64,000 bases of DNA, taken from NCBI GenBank assembly GCA_030374805.1, contig JARGSG010000090.1, forward strand, positions 62,001 to 126,000, given 5' to 3'. Of the stretch, positions 1 to 9,612 are shown piece after piece (positions within the stretch are counted from its first letter, which is position 1; each line of letters starts with the position of its first letter). A model generated the notes under the pieces. That model saw nothing but the letters and a program-made list of their open reading frames with translations. It made no database searches and had not been told where the DNA came from. The position numbers and the translations under genes are program-made. This DNA comes from Gracilaria gracilis. Its lineage: Eukaryota > Rhodophyta > Florideophyceae > Gracilariales > Gracilariaceae.

Positions 1-1629
1 GGCTCGGAGCGCCACCTAGCTGGTGGGACTAATAAACGTGTAGCACGGATATTCCACAGCCAGTGCATCCAGCTTTCTGTATTTATTTCGATATTTTATA
101 TATTTTTTTGCCCGGCGTACTCACTGTCAGTGGGGCGCAGACCTTCGTACCTAGGAGGTTAAGCACCGCCCTCCCAAGTAAATTGCTTCTCGCCAAGCCA
201 GGGCTTCTGGCTCCAACTATCACGCTTTCCAGGATTGTTAACTTCCACGCGAAGTGACGACCAAGTTCTTTACGTACAATTCCCTTTCTTTTTGGCGCTT
301 AGAGTGTAATCCCTATTTTTGTGTCTTGGTCCGACCTATTCTCGTACAAGCGCCCTTCTATTGGTTTTGATATATCTTTTCTCTTCTATTTCAATTTGGT
401 GGTTCTGTTTCTTCTCGTTTTGGGTTTTTCTTTTTACACTTTTTTTAGTTGCCCGTTTTAGACATTTTGGAGTTGCCATGCTCTTTTTTTTAGAGAATTT
501 ATCCCGTCCCCGTGTAAACAATTGGATATGTACCGATTACTGCCTATTCTCAACGCTCCAACGATTGTTGTGACGGTTTAACTTTGGATTTACACTTGGC
601 GTAGCTGTGTAATTACTAGAAGGTCCGTTTGCTGTGCTACTCTATCGAGGGAAAGAGTTTAAAAATCTTTGTGAGATTGCACTTTTTTTGCCAAAGGCAT
701 TGTTCCAAAACAAACTCGGATCCATAAGGTTTGGCTTTAGTTTGGTTTTTTCAAAAACATTGTACGTAAAAAACTAAAGTTTAGACGCAAAACCTCTTTT
801 TTTATGATTCTTCTCGTTTCTAAATCGTATTGGGAGTTCTAGAAGACATATATAGTATTAAAGGGGTTTCAAGCACTCTAAAACTACATAGTTGTATTAA
901 AACCCAACATATCCTTACTTTATTCTGAATCTTGAGAATAATTTGGGTTGTTTCTTTCATCGAACTTTCAAACTTTTATCTTGCAAAAGAATAGGAATGT
1001 GCAAAACAATAAGTCTAGTTTACTGCGCACAGTACGTAAAGTCTGCAATAATATTATTGAAGTACTCACTTTTGAAATGACCGTGAGGCATTGAATGGTA
1101 TGTCGGAGAATCGATTACAATTAAGCCCTAGGTATTGCAAATGGGTGCGTTTCCCACCTAATGGAAAGCTACCAAGTTTTGTCTTTCTTGAAATAGTTTC
1201 AATTAAAATTTGAGTAAGCAAGGGACGGGGAAAGGGCCTAGTTAAAGCTGTGCATCACCAACATAAAATTTGATGTTGTGAGCTAGTCCATCTACTTTTT
1301 TTCACCCACCAACCCAGCCCTTATTGTTTTTTAGTCTCTAGTTTTAGACACTGCCACAGACTTTCAGAAGATTTCTTTAGCTTGTGCTGGTGGTTTTAGT
1401 AGTTGTACTACACTTGGTCTTGTTTCAAAAAACTTGTGCCCACCAGGGCGTGCTATGAAATTACCAATGCGTATATTTAATGTACGTTCCTAACAGCACA
1501 AGTAAAGTGCAAGACAATTAAATCCAGATAATTTGCCACACTCATTTGTAAATTTTATACCTAATTGTGCTTGCGCCTTACAATTTGTAAACAAAACTAA
1601 TCTTAAATTACGGATATCGCGAAGACCCG
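1..1629. other. AT-rich intergenic region, no gene recognised
   Basis: Both strands hold only short open frames (under 90 codons) of low-complexity, Phe/Leu-rich composition with no recognisable domain. The stretch is A/T-rich with many T-runs and differs from the GC-balanced TIR gene that follows. I see no tRNA-like or other RNA structure. It may include transposon debris that I cannot name. Confidence 0.5.
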
Positions 1630-1764
1630 TTGTTTATGAATTTCCAGCATGCTCCCGGGAAAGCTGTCTTGGCGAAAAATGCCCCATTCTTTAGATTTTG
1701 TGCAACTGGTGGTGCATCACCCTTTACACGTGCCACACATGCGTGTCCACATGTCGCGCTCCCG

Positions 1765-2132
1765 CCTTGCACGGTGTCCTCCGTTTACAGGCACGTGTGT
1801 GTTTTGACGCTGGGCCAAACGAGATTCACACTCGCGCTGACCAGGTATCGAGCAAGCAATTTCATTCGCTGCGGCTCGATGTGGTGCGTTGTCGAGAATC
1901 GAGATCGCACAGACAACAGTTGGCACGCTGTTGCCTCCACGTGCGCACTCTCGTTTCTTCTCGAGCCTGCTCCGCCCCAGCTCCCACGGTGCCGTGCTTA
2001 TCTACCAAAGGTAACGCTACCTCCCCCGTATCGCCTCTCTCTTCTTCCTTCCACAGCACTCACTCCCAACGCACCCTTACCCACACTTTCATCTCGCGTT
2101 CGTAGCCGCCCGCCGACGCTCATTTTCCTTCT
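1765..2132 (+). promoter_or_regulatory. Conserved 5' flank of the first TIR-NB-ARC-WD40 gene
   Basis: This stretch aligns by eye with 27180-27478, upstream of the second TIR gene. Shared blocks include the GTGGTGCGTTG block, the TTTCATCTCG block just before the start codon, and an ATTGG/ATTCG (inverted CCAAT-like) block. No clear TATA box is seen. Conservation in a duplicated pair may be simple shared descent, so calling it a promoter is an inference from position. Confidence 0.45.
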
Positions 2133-5100
2133 ATGTCTTCAAACGCATCTTCCGCGTCCGCTTCCGCGCAGGTGCAATCATTCGACATATTCCTTAGCCA
2201 TGCCGGGGAAGACAAGGAGACCATCGCCCGTCCATTGTATGAACGACTTTGCAGACGGGGCATCTCCGTCTTCTTCGACGTCGAGTCTTTCCGCCTCGGC
2301 GACCATTGCCCAAACGTCATGGACCACGCCATGAAAACCGCTCCCGTCGGCGTCTTCATTATGAGTCCCGAATTCGTTGCCAAGGAGTGGCCAATGCGTG
2401 AGCTTCTTTGGTTCGTCAAACGTTATGACGGTATTGTAGCCCCCGGAAACACGCCTCCCTTGCTTATCCCCGTGTTCTACCGTCTTCAGACACGCGATTG
2501 CCGCGGCTCAGCCATCTTCGATACCTACAGCAGCCTCTTTCGTCAGCACTGGCTCTTCGATCGTGCCACGGATGGTACAGTTCCCCTCAAAGATGTTACA
2601 CATGCATTGGACACAGCCGCTACAGTGTGGGGCATCGAGAACGACCTCGGTGCATCCAACCGCGACCGTCCCAACATGGCCTCCACCAGAGAATCCTTCA
2701 TTGAAATGGTACAAAACAGAATCTTGGAACGCCTTCGAAATAAGAGACCTGACTTGGTGGATAAATGCCGTCCACTCGGCAATGAACCGGCGTCTCAAAG
2801 TGAACCAAAGTTCGAAAAGGGTGGCACTGTTCCGCCCAACCCCCCAAGACTCACTTTGGACTACGATTCCTCAGATACTTTTGAGGGAAAGTTAAAGGCA
2901 GCTGTACTCGAACGTTCGGCACATAAAGTTCTTGCAGTCGTGGCGGCTGGTCGAGGTGGAGTAGGGAAGACGTGTGCCGTTCGGGGCTTAAACGATGTTG
3001 GGAATGTCCAATCGAAGTTCCCGGATGGTGTGCAGTTCATGCGTCTTGGAAAGGATGGTGGAATTGGTGTGCTGATTCAGGAGATAGCCCGCGTTGTTGA
3101 AGCAACAGGGAACGAAAGGCTTGGCAGCAACATACGCAGTGTGAAACTACTACAGAAAGCTGTGGATAAAGCAAGAATATGGTTCGCGCGCCATACATGC
3201 CTATTTCTCGTTGATGATGTTTGGATGGCGAACGGATTCGACGCAAATACGTTTTCCGTGTTGGCTTATATGATTAACAAAGACAGCCGCCTTGTATTCA
3301 CAACTAGGCAGAAAGAACTTGCCGAGGAGGCTGACAAATGCATACATTTTGGGCCAAGAGAAGCTGAAACTTCTCGTGTTATGTTTTTGAAACACTCAGA
3401 AGTGGAAAAGTACACTATCGACAAGGAGGACAACACAGAAGCATTGGAACGGATAGTAGAAGCATGTGCTGGGATTCCTTTACTGCTCGCTGTGACTGGG
3501 TCAGGCGTTCGAAAGTATTTCTCATATCTGAAGGGACACGAACAAGATGCTCTGCGTTTGTATGATGATAAACTGCAGAGGGAACCGGATACAATGATTG
3601 AGGGCAGAGTGACGGGATACGGACTGGTCCGCAATGTCACAAACGCATCTATGTCAGTACTGGAGCTTCGTTGGGAGGAAAAAGCGAGGCAGGAGAACTT
3701 TCCATTGTCTATTCGAGAGATGCATCGGTCTCTGTGTGTATTACAGAAACAACAAGAGGCGCCCGTGTCGATGCTTCGGCGGCTATGGGATTTGAAGGAG
3801 GAGACGAGCGCTTGGGAAGTGATGAAAGCGCTCAATTCGGTTGCTGTCGCGGATGTGACAATCCCGGAGGGTAAGGGAGAACTAAGTTCGGTGCTGCGTG
3901 TCCACGATGACATTCTTAACGCGCTCTATTTCGATACGAAGGATGAGAAGCAACGGCATTTCAAGCGCTTGCTGGACAACTACTGCAGTGGCAGTGGTAA
4001 TGCTGTTGAGTCTGAAGCGACGATGGTTCCTGTGGATGCCGATGAAAGAGAAACAAGAAACTCTGGTGCTTGGTTCAACCTGAAGCGTTTATGTCGCTGG
4101 ATATCGAGCGTGAATGAGGGAGAAGTTGCGGACGAACTGGCAATTGTGGACTGTACAACCGAACGGAAGAGAATAGAATGGTGGAATGTGGAAGATGATG
4201 ACGAATATCTCGAAAGTAACGTTTGTCGACTGCTGCATGAAGCTGGAGAGTATGAAGAATTGATTTGGTTGTTGTTGAAACCGCAATGGGTGGTGAAGCG
4301 TATGCAAACTGGTGGAATTTTTGGCGTTGAGAGTGACATTTCCATCGGTAAGCAGACTGTGGATTGCTCTGATATGAAAAGAAAGAAGGAGAAGAAGAGG
4401 GCTCTGGGGGTGATTGCAAATGCAGCACGATTGAGTTATCATGCCGTAATGGAGAACGCTCGAGAAGCACACTTTCAGTTGTACGGACGTCTGGTAGGGT
4501 ACTCGGAAAAGTGCGAGACCACACGGAGGTTTGTGAATGAGATTGAAGAGATAGCAGAACGACCATGGTTGAAGGCACGAAAAGGTTTCCTGACAGCTGC
4601 AGGAGGGGCTGTGTTGGAGAGCATTTCAGTGGGAGGGAATGTTGCTGGAGTGGTGAAGAAGGGAAACGATCTGAGAGTGTTATGCTGGGGTAGTGAATTT
4701 GTGCGAGTAGTGAAGTATAACGTGAAGTACGGAAGTCGAAGCACAGCCGAAATTGCAGGAAGTTTTCTGGAGGTTGCACTGTCAAAAGATGGACAAACTG
4801 TTGTGTACGTGGATGATGACAATGGTGTGAAGAAGTGGGACGCTGAGTTGAGTGTTGAGACTGTGCTCGGACAGGGCACGTATTCGGCGTGGTTCATTTG
4901 TGTGAGTGAGGACTCAAGATGGGTTGCATGTGGGCTTCATTACAACGGAAATGTATTACTGTGGGACTTGCAGGGCGGTGACGCGCCTCGTGAAATAGAA
5001 ACTGGGAGAGAAGAGCGTGTTTTTTGTGTGGCTGTGAGTGGGAGTGGAACAAAAGTTGTGTGTGGATTGGTTAGCGGCACGATAAGGGTATGGAACGCGG

Positions 5101-6344
5101 AGAACGGAGAAGCGGTTTGTGAGGCGCTATCGGGACATGTTAGGGTCGCGTGTGTGGCATTCAGTGAGAATGGGGAAATGATTGCGTCCGGATCGAGGGA
5201 TGGATGTATTCGAGTTTCGCATGCAGGAACTGGAAGTTGCTTGGGTGTTGCTGAGATTGGAGTTCGATTGACAAGAGTTGCGTTTGCTGCAAAAGACAGC
5301 AAGATTCTCTGGGCATCGGAGAATGGAGCGTTTGGGTCGTGGGAGCATGAGAATGGGGGCGCCGTGACGACAATTCTTGGCGATGGGAAACCAATTACGT
5401 TCGTGGGAGCATCGGAAGACGGTGTAGAGGGACTTTGTGGGGATGCTGACGGAACGGTTCGAGTGTTTGACATGGGCGGCGAGCAGGCGGCGGCTGAGAG
5501 CGGCGGTGAAGACGGGCATGACGAGGTGATACGGTGCGTGGCGGTGAGTGCGGATGGGAAGCGGATCGCGTCGGGGTCGTACGACGGGACGATTCGGCTG
5601 TGGGACGGCGAGAGCGGCGCGCTGCTGCCAGGGGCGCTGCACGGGCACAGCAAATGGGTGCGGGATGTTTCGTTTAGCGCGGACGGGCGGCGGCTCGTGT
5701 CCGGCGGTTCGGAAGGGTTTGTTCGGGTGTGGGACGTTCGCAGTGCGCGCGCCGTGGGCGAGCCGCTGCGCGCCGTGCCCATCAGTCCGATGTCCTTCGA
5801 CAGCGGCGACGTGTTTTGCGTGGCGATGAGCGCGGACGGGGCGCGCGCCGCGTCGGGGTCGTTGGACGGGAAGGTGCGCGTGTGGGACACGCAGCGCGGC
5901 GAGGCCGTTTGCGAGCCGCTGAGCGGCCACGAGAAGCGGGTCACGTGCGTGGACATGTCCGCGGACGGCACGCGCGTGGCGTCTGCGTCGGATGACAAGA
6001 CGCTGCGCGTGTGGGACGTGGCAGCGCACGTGGCCACGCACCGCTTCTCCCTCCCGAGCTGGCCACGTGTCGTTTCGCTGGGCGTCGCGAGCGCCGTCGT
6101 TTGGCTCCGGGATCGCAGCGCGTACGTGTGCAGTTTGGAGCACTCGACGTGTGTGCCGCATCCGGCGCCGCTGCCGCCCTGTCCATGGGGCTCCACCGAA
6201 ATGGAGCTCGAGCTCAGCGACACGCAACACCACCGTCTGCGGCTCGGCACAGCAGAGGCTAGTACGTTGTGCCGCAGCTGCAAGCTCGGCTTCTTCTGTT
6301 ATCAATCTCGCCGTGGGCTTCGATTCTGTCAAGTGCAGCAGTAA
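2133..6344 (+). CDS. TIR-NB-ARC-WD40 STAND protein, copy 1 (1403 aa)
   Basis: A single uninterrupted frame. An N-terminal TIR domain (about residues 16-150) has FDIFLSHAGEDKE and EWPMREL, with Glu90 at the position of the TIR NADase catalytic Glu. An NB-ARC NTPase follows: P-loop GRGGVGKT near 275, kinase-2 FLVDDVW near 357, RNBS-B-like SRLVFTTR near 385, GIPLLLAV near 447, and an MHD-like VHD near 590. A helical linker (about 600-820) leads to a WD40 propeller region (about 825-1350) with nine or more repeats ending in RVWD/RLWD-type motifs. The C-terminus has a CRSC pair. By family knowledge STAND ATPases oligomerise on ligand sensing and TIR domains signal or cleave NAD; an immune or self-recognition role is inferred. 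The ATG at 2133 is supported because the same MSSNAS start occurs in all three paralogues. From about 5,460 the gene becomes markedly GC-rich. It is about 85% similar by eye to the copy at 27479. Confidence 0.9.
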   Translation: MSSNASSASASAQVQSFDIFLSHAGEDKETIARPLYERLCRRGISVFFDVESFRLGDHCPNVMDHAMKTAPVGVFIMSPEFVAKEWPMRELLWFVKRYDGIVAPGNTPPLLIPVFYRLQTRDCRGSAIFDTYSSLFRQHWLFDRATDGTVPLKDVTHALDTAATVWGIENDLGASNRDRPNMASTRESFIEMVQNRILERLRNKRPDLVDKCRPLGNEPASQSEPKFEKGGTVPPNPPRLTLDYDSSDTFEGKLKAAVLERSAHKVLAVVAAGRGGVGKTCAVRGLNDVGNVQSKFPDGVQFMRLGKDGGIGVLIQEIARVVEATGNERLGSNIRSVKLLQKAVDKARIWFARHTCLFLVDDVWMANGFDANTFSVLAYMINKDSRLVFTTRQKELAEEADKCIHFGPREAETSRVMFLKHSEVEKYTIDKEDNTEALERIVEACAGIPLLLAVTGSGVRKYFSYLKGHEQDALRLYDDKLQREPDTMIEGRVTGYGLVRNVTNASMSVLELRWEEKARQENFPLSIREMHRSLCVLQKQQEAPVSMLRRLWDLKEETSAWEVMKALNSVAVADVTIPEGKGELSSVLRVHDDILNALYFDTKDEKQRHFKRLLDNYCSGSGNAVESEATMVPVDADERETRNSGAWFNLKRLCRWISSVNEGEVADELAIVDCTTERKRIEWWNVEDDDEYLESNVCRLLHEAGEYEELIWLLLKPQWVVKRMQTGGIFGVESDISIGKQTVDCSDMKRKKEKKRALGVIANAARLSYHAVMENAREAHFQLYGRLVGYSEKCETTRRFVNEIEEIAERPWLKARKGFLTAAGGAVLESISVGGNVAGVVKKGNDLRVLCWGSEFVRVVKYNVKYGSRSTAEIAGSFLEVALSKDGQTVVYVDDDNGVKKWDAELSVETVLGQGTYSAWFICVSEDSRWVACGLHYNGNVLLWDLQGGDAPREIETGREERVFCVAVSGSGTKVVCGLVSGTIRVWNAENGEAVCEALSGHVRVACVAFSENGEMIASGSRDGCIRVSHAGTGSCLGVAEIGVRLTRVAFAAKDSKILWASENGAFGSWEHENGGAVTTILGDGKPITFVGASEDGVEGLCGDADGTVRVFDMGGEQAAAESGGEDGHDEVIRCVAVSADGKRIASGSYDGTIRLWDGESGALLPGALHGHSKWVRDVSFSADGRRLVSGGSEGFVRVWDVRSARAVGEPLRAVPISPMSFDSGDVFCVAMSADGARAASGSLDGKVRVWDTQRGEAVCEPLSGHEKRVTCVDMSADGTRVASASDDKTLRVWDVAAHVATHRFSLPSWPRVVSLGVASAVVWLRDRSAYVCSLEHSTCVPHPAPLPPCPWGSTEMELELSDTQHHRLRLGTAEASTLCRSCKLGFFCYQSRRGLRFCQVQQ

Positions 6345-7335
6345 ACGATCATCCAAACCATAACAATGGTGTTGCACGTAACCCAGCGGGAGCTGGCCGT
6401 TAAACACAGTGTTAATGCCGAAAGGCAATAGCGCATACGTTGCAAACACGATATGGTCATACAGTAGAGTAGTGCGTAATTACCGAGTGCGTTGCTATCG
6501 ATGTGGATGGCGACAGGAAATGCTGCGTAGGTATCGAAGGTTTGTAGATATATATCACTAAAAGCCGGGAGTAGACGGGCAGCGAGTTCTACACCGGAAC
6601 GAACCCTTTTTGGGTGTCCCCTCAAGCCGGCAATATATATTCCCAACTTCGGTCGGACGAACCGAAGTTGGAGGCACCCTTGGAAGAACTGCCAAGGTTC
6701 TTTGTACCTATTTTCTGGCCTGTGCTGAGTCACCCCGCGTTCGCGACTGAGTTCTTTAAGCCCTCCGGTTCTGATCAACACACAGTTAAACACATCACAA
6801 AACGTACTGCAACGAGCTCCAACTTGCCGTAGCAGATGCTTTCCAGCTAGTCGGCTGCCGAAGCCCAAGTCATCACGGCCATGCAGTGACCATCTTCGCG
6901 CCGCAAACCTCCGTTCTCTCCTTACCCGCGCAGAGAACCCAAACGCCATCAGCACTTGCAACGTGATTACCAAACAATAGGAAACATCATAAGAGTCCAA
7001 ACTTTACTCCGCCAAAGGAACAGATTGAGCTGTGAGGTCGGTCCACTACATCCCAGAAATCTCAGAATTAGGGAGCTCGCATTCCTTGAGTATCTATACC
7101 TCTTGTGACTTCACGGATGATTCGTAGTATGCACAACGTTATGAATTTACGTCAACATACTCTCTCTACTACGTGCTGCAACGTTTTTGCAGTTCCAGAA
7201 TTAGTTCAACATTTCGCGCATTTCGCGTCGCTGAAAGAGTTTGTGTTGTTGATATGCTTGGGTAGTGAGTCAAGTGTTGACATATTAGCAATTGGAACCA
7301 AAGTATAGAGCAGGAGAGCATATGTAAATGAAAGT
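6345..7335. repeat. Duplicated 3' flank of TIR gene copy 1
   Basis: The sequence after the stop (and the last codons before it, from about 6303) matches 36849-37465, downstream of the second TIR gene beyond the retrotransposon. Shared landmarks are the GCAGTAAACGATCATCC block, the GATTCGTAGTATGCACAA block and the TGTTGACATATTAGCAATTG block. This shows that gene plus flanks were duplicated as one segment. Homology stops near 7335. The first copy carries an extra segment (6399-6793) that the second lacks. No gene is recognised here. Confidence 0.8.
6399..6793. repeat. Structured 377-bp insert flanked by 9-bp direct repeats
   Basis: GTTAAACAC occurs at 6399-6407 and again at 6785-6793. The second TIR locus has this junction only once, so one copy gained about 386 bp or the other lost it. 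The insert contains a perfect 11-bp inverted repeat (6643-6653 with 6661-6671, 7-nt loop). Its ends, AGTGTTAATG and the complement of the last bases (TGTGTTGATC), are weakly inverted-repeat-like. A 9-bp target duplication would fit a Mutator-type MITE; deletion between short repeats in the other copy is the alternative. Confidence 0.5.
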
Positions 7336-7490
7336 CCTAGTGATTTGATCTCGCTAAATCGCTAAAGTGTGTCTAGAATCAAGTTGACGCGCTCGTATTT
7401 GGCCACGAAGATGGCGCACAGCACGGCTGTGCCTCGTTCGCGAGTTACGCAGCAGGCACGACCCTTGGGTGTGGCCACGTGGGCGTGTCG

Positions 7491-7560
7491 TCGGCATGTG
7501 ACAATGCACTGCGCGTGTGCGACGTGGTGGCACACGTGGTGCACGTGGCCACGCTTGCTG
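7491..7560 (+). pseudogene. Relic of a WD40 3' end from another TIR-NB-WD40 gene
   Basis: Read in frame from 7491 this short stretch gives SACDNALRVCDVVAHVV, which matches the last WD40 repeat of the two full genes (SASDDKTLRVWDVAAHVA in copy 1). The base sequence is GC-rich like that block. Nothing upstream reads as the rest of such a gene, and the frame soon closes. It is best seen as a decayed fragment of a third family member lying just past the duplicated flank of copy 1. Confidence 0.6.
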
Positions 7561-8376
7561 TTTTCCTTGGCAGTGTCCCGTGCATCGAATAGTTCGCTTT
7601 TCTGTTCACATTGCTGTACTGGCCGCTGAAATAGAGCACAGCGATGTGGTTGTAACCCACATCGAGCCCACCGGGAGTTCCGGGAAAAAGTGATTTGTTG
7701 ATTTTAGTACCTCTGTATTGTGTGATATATGCCATAAGCATAAGGCCAAAGTTGAACAAGTTGTAACGCGTATTTCTAGGCATACGAAATGATCTTGAAA
7801 AAGACAAACGAAGGAAGACCAGCAACTTCCAAATCCATTATGTTCTATGCCCGTTGTTTCAGCAAATCAAAATTATGCTTCCTTTACGCAACGCACCAAA
7901 AGAAAGTAACACGTTAAACATAGCATAAAAGAATTGTCAGGCTTTTTACTAATTGCTTGAAGATAACAAAATTGCTACGCACTCATGTTATATTAGAAAC
8001 ACTTTTGCAACTCTTTTTCACTTTTTTTATTCATTCTAACAAAAGATTAATTGAAAAGCCTATAATCATTAGTGTTATACTTTTATAGTGCCTTCAAACA
8101 TTAAGCAGTTCATTAGTTGTTTGCGGGTGTGGTTAGGGATAAGAAGCTGCGAAAAACACTATTTATTATTAATTGTTCGTACTATTTGTCTGCTCATTGT
8201 TCCAGACTTTATACAGACGAACCTGGTTTGTAGTTACAGACATGATTACTAAACAAGAATCTAAATTACAACCTGCTACGCTTAGCGTGTGTAAAGGTTT
8301 TCAAATGACTAATTTTTCTTTTGCACAGATTTCTGTTTCAGACATTCTACCAGTACCAAAAGTGATTTTTAAACAT
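7561..8376. other. Intergenic, no gene recognised
   Basis: The region is increasingly AT-rich with only short frames. A block near 7626-7665 (GAAATAGAGCACAGC and following) resembles 46063-46100, suggesting a small dispersed repeat, but the match is too short to classify. Confidence 0.4.
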
Positions 8377-9342
8377 CTACGAAATTTGAAATAAAGGTTT
8401 TTCGTTTTGAAGTTGGAATTGAACCAGTACACCAACGGCATGAAAGCAGTATGAATGAAATGAGAGTCGGTGACGAAACCTGTGACCTAGTATGAAAAAA
8501 TTCTTGAAACTGCCGTTCAAGGTTTCATGTCTAGCACACAGAGACCGAGACAATAGATACTGATTATAGCCATGTATCATAGAAGAAAGAATGCATTTTT
8601 CGTCCTGATATCCCTCATCAGTTAAAACTTTCTCTTGTGGAAGTAGAAAGCCTTTCAATTTCATTCGGAAAATTTCCAAATCTGAAAAACTCCCACAACG
8701 TATGGGCCATTTATCCAAACTTTTTTTCCTGAATTGATGGTAACACCGATTTCGTATCAAAGACCTGGTCCCTTGAATGTTTGCGAGTACCATTTCGATT
8801 CAGACGGTTGTGGTGCTTGGATTCTGCAATCCGTGCAGTCTACTGAAGCATAAATTTCTCCCGATACACTCTCCTGTAGACGAATGGTCCAGAAAATCTT
8901 TGTCATGATTAGTATATGTATTATGTGTAGTAATAAATTTCAAACTTACTATAGGTATTTTGGCTCTTTTTTTAACAAAATTTCCAACCCAATGGCGGAT
9001 TGTTTTCTCATCGGCCCTAACTATTGCTCCCATTACGGTCTCTGTGGGATAACATTTTAAAAACAACAAAGACCAAAGCAAATGGGAAGGGCTACCACTC
9101 CCAGTTAAAGCGTGAGGCAGTTGATCCCAAATTTGAGAACAAACTTTAGAGGTTATTCCAAAAAGCGCCTTGAATCTTGCAGACTGCACGATGAAACTAG
9201 TACCAGGAGCGCTTTGCACATACTGCGCTGCGATGAAAGCAAATGTGCTTTCGTGTACCATAGATGTGTTCGCGGTCGATTGCAGCCACACTCTGGAATG
9301 TGCAACAGTGGCTTCACTGGTTGCCTTGAACTCTTTGGACAC
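8377..9342 (-). mobile_element. Decayed Harbinger-type (DDE_Tnp_4-like) transposase
   Basis: The minus strand encodes pieces of one transposase. The N-terminal part (9342 down to about 8880) has LLWSLLFLKCYPTE and ADEKTIRHWVGNFV, the helix-turn-helix-like region typical of these enzymes. A second frame around 8865-8700 gives VDCTDCRIQAP and SKWYSQTFKGPG, which holds the first catalytic Asp. A third stretch (about 8690-8377) has FSDLEIFR, LTDEGYQ and ARHETLNGSFKNFF, the DDE region and the conserved C-terminal ARHE(T)xN block. The frame changes at least twice, and an in-frame TGA (8757-8759) sits where the family has Arg (GPGL-R-YEI). It is a dead copy. Terminal inverted repeats were not found. 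Family assignment is from motif recall. Confidence 0.75.
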
Positions 9343-9612
9343 TGAAAGCTTATATGTGTTAAAATAGAGTTATCATGCGAATGTCATTGGGTGTAGTCGA
9401 GAACACTTGGTAGTAAGCGAGCCAAGTGTTCACCATTCTTATGTTTAGCTCACTAGAAATAAGCAAACTGAACGTCATTGGCCATCGCTAGATTTTACGG
9501 CAACAGCACCAATAACGAAGAGTTTGGAGGTCCCCTGCTATCTCGAGATATCAAGAGCTAACACGTTTGCTTTGCGCCCGACCTCATATTTTGCACTCCT
9601 GGGAGTGTCTCT

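Noticed and set aside
1630-2334. Plus-strand 234-codon frame overlapping the start of TIR gene 1
   Set aside because: It overlaps the TIR frame, is Pro/Ser/Arg-rich without a domain, and has no counterpart of similar length upstream of TIR gene 2.
4940-6449. Long minus-strand frames (over 400 codons) opposite the WD40 region of TIR gene 1
   Set aside because: They lie in the GC-rich WD40 block, where stops are rare on the opposite strand. Their products are Arg/Pro/Ser-rich low-complexity sequences with no domain, and copy 2 (30,879-29,872 and 31,006-30,356) shows the same shadow effect.
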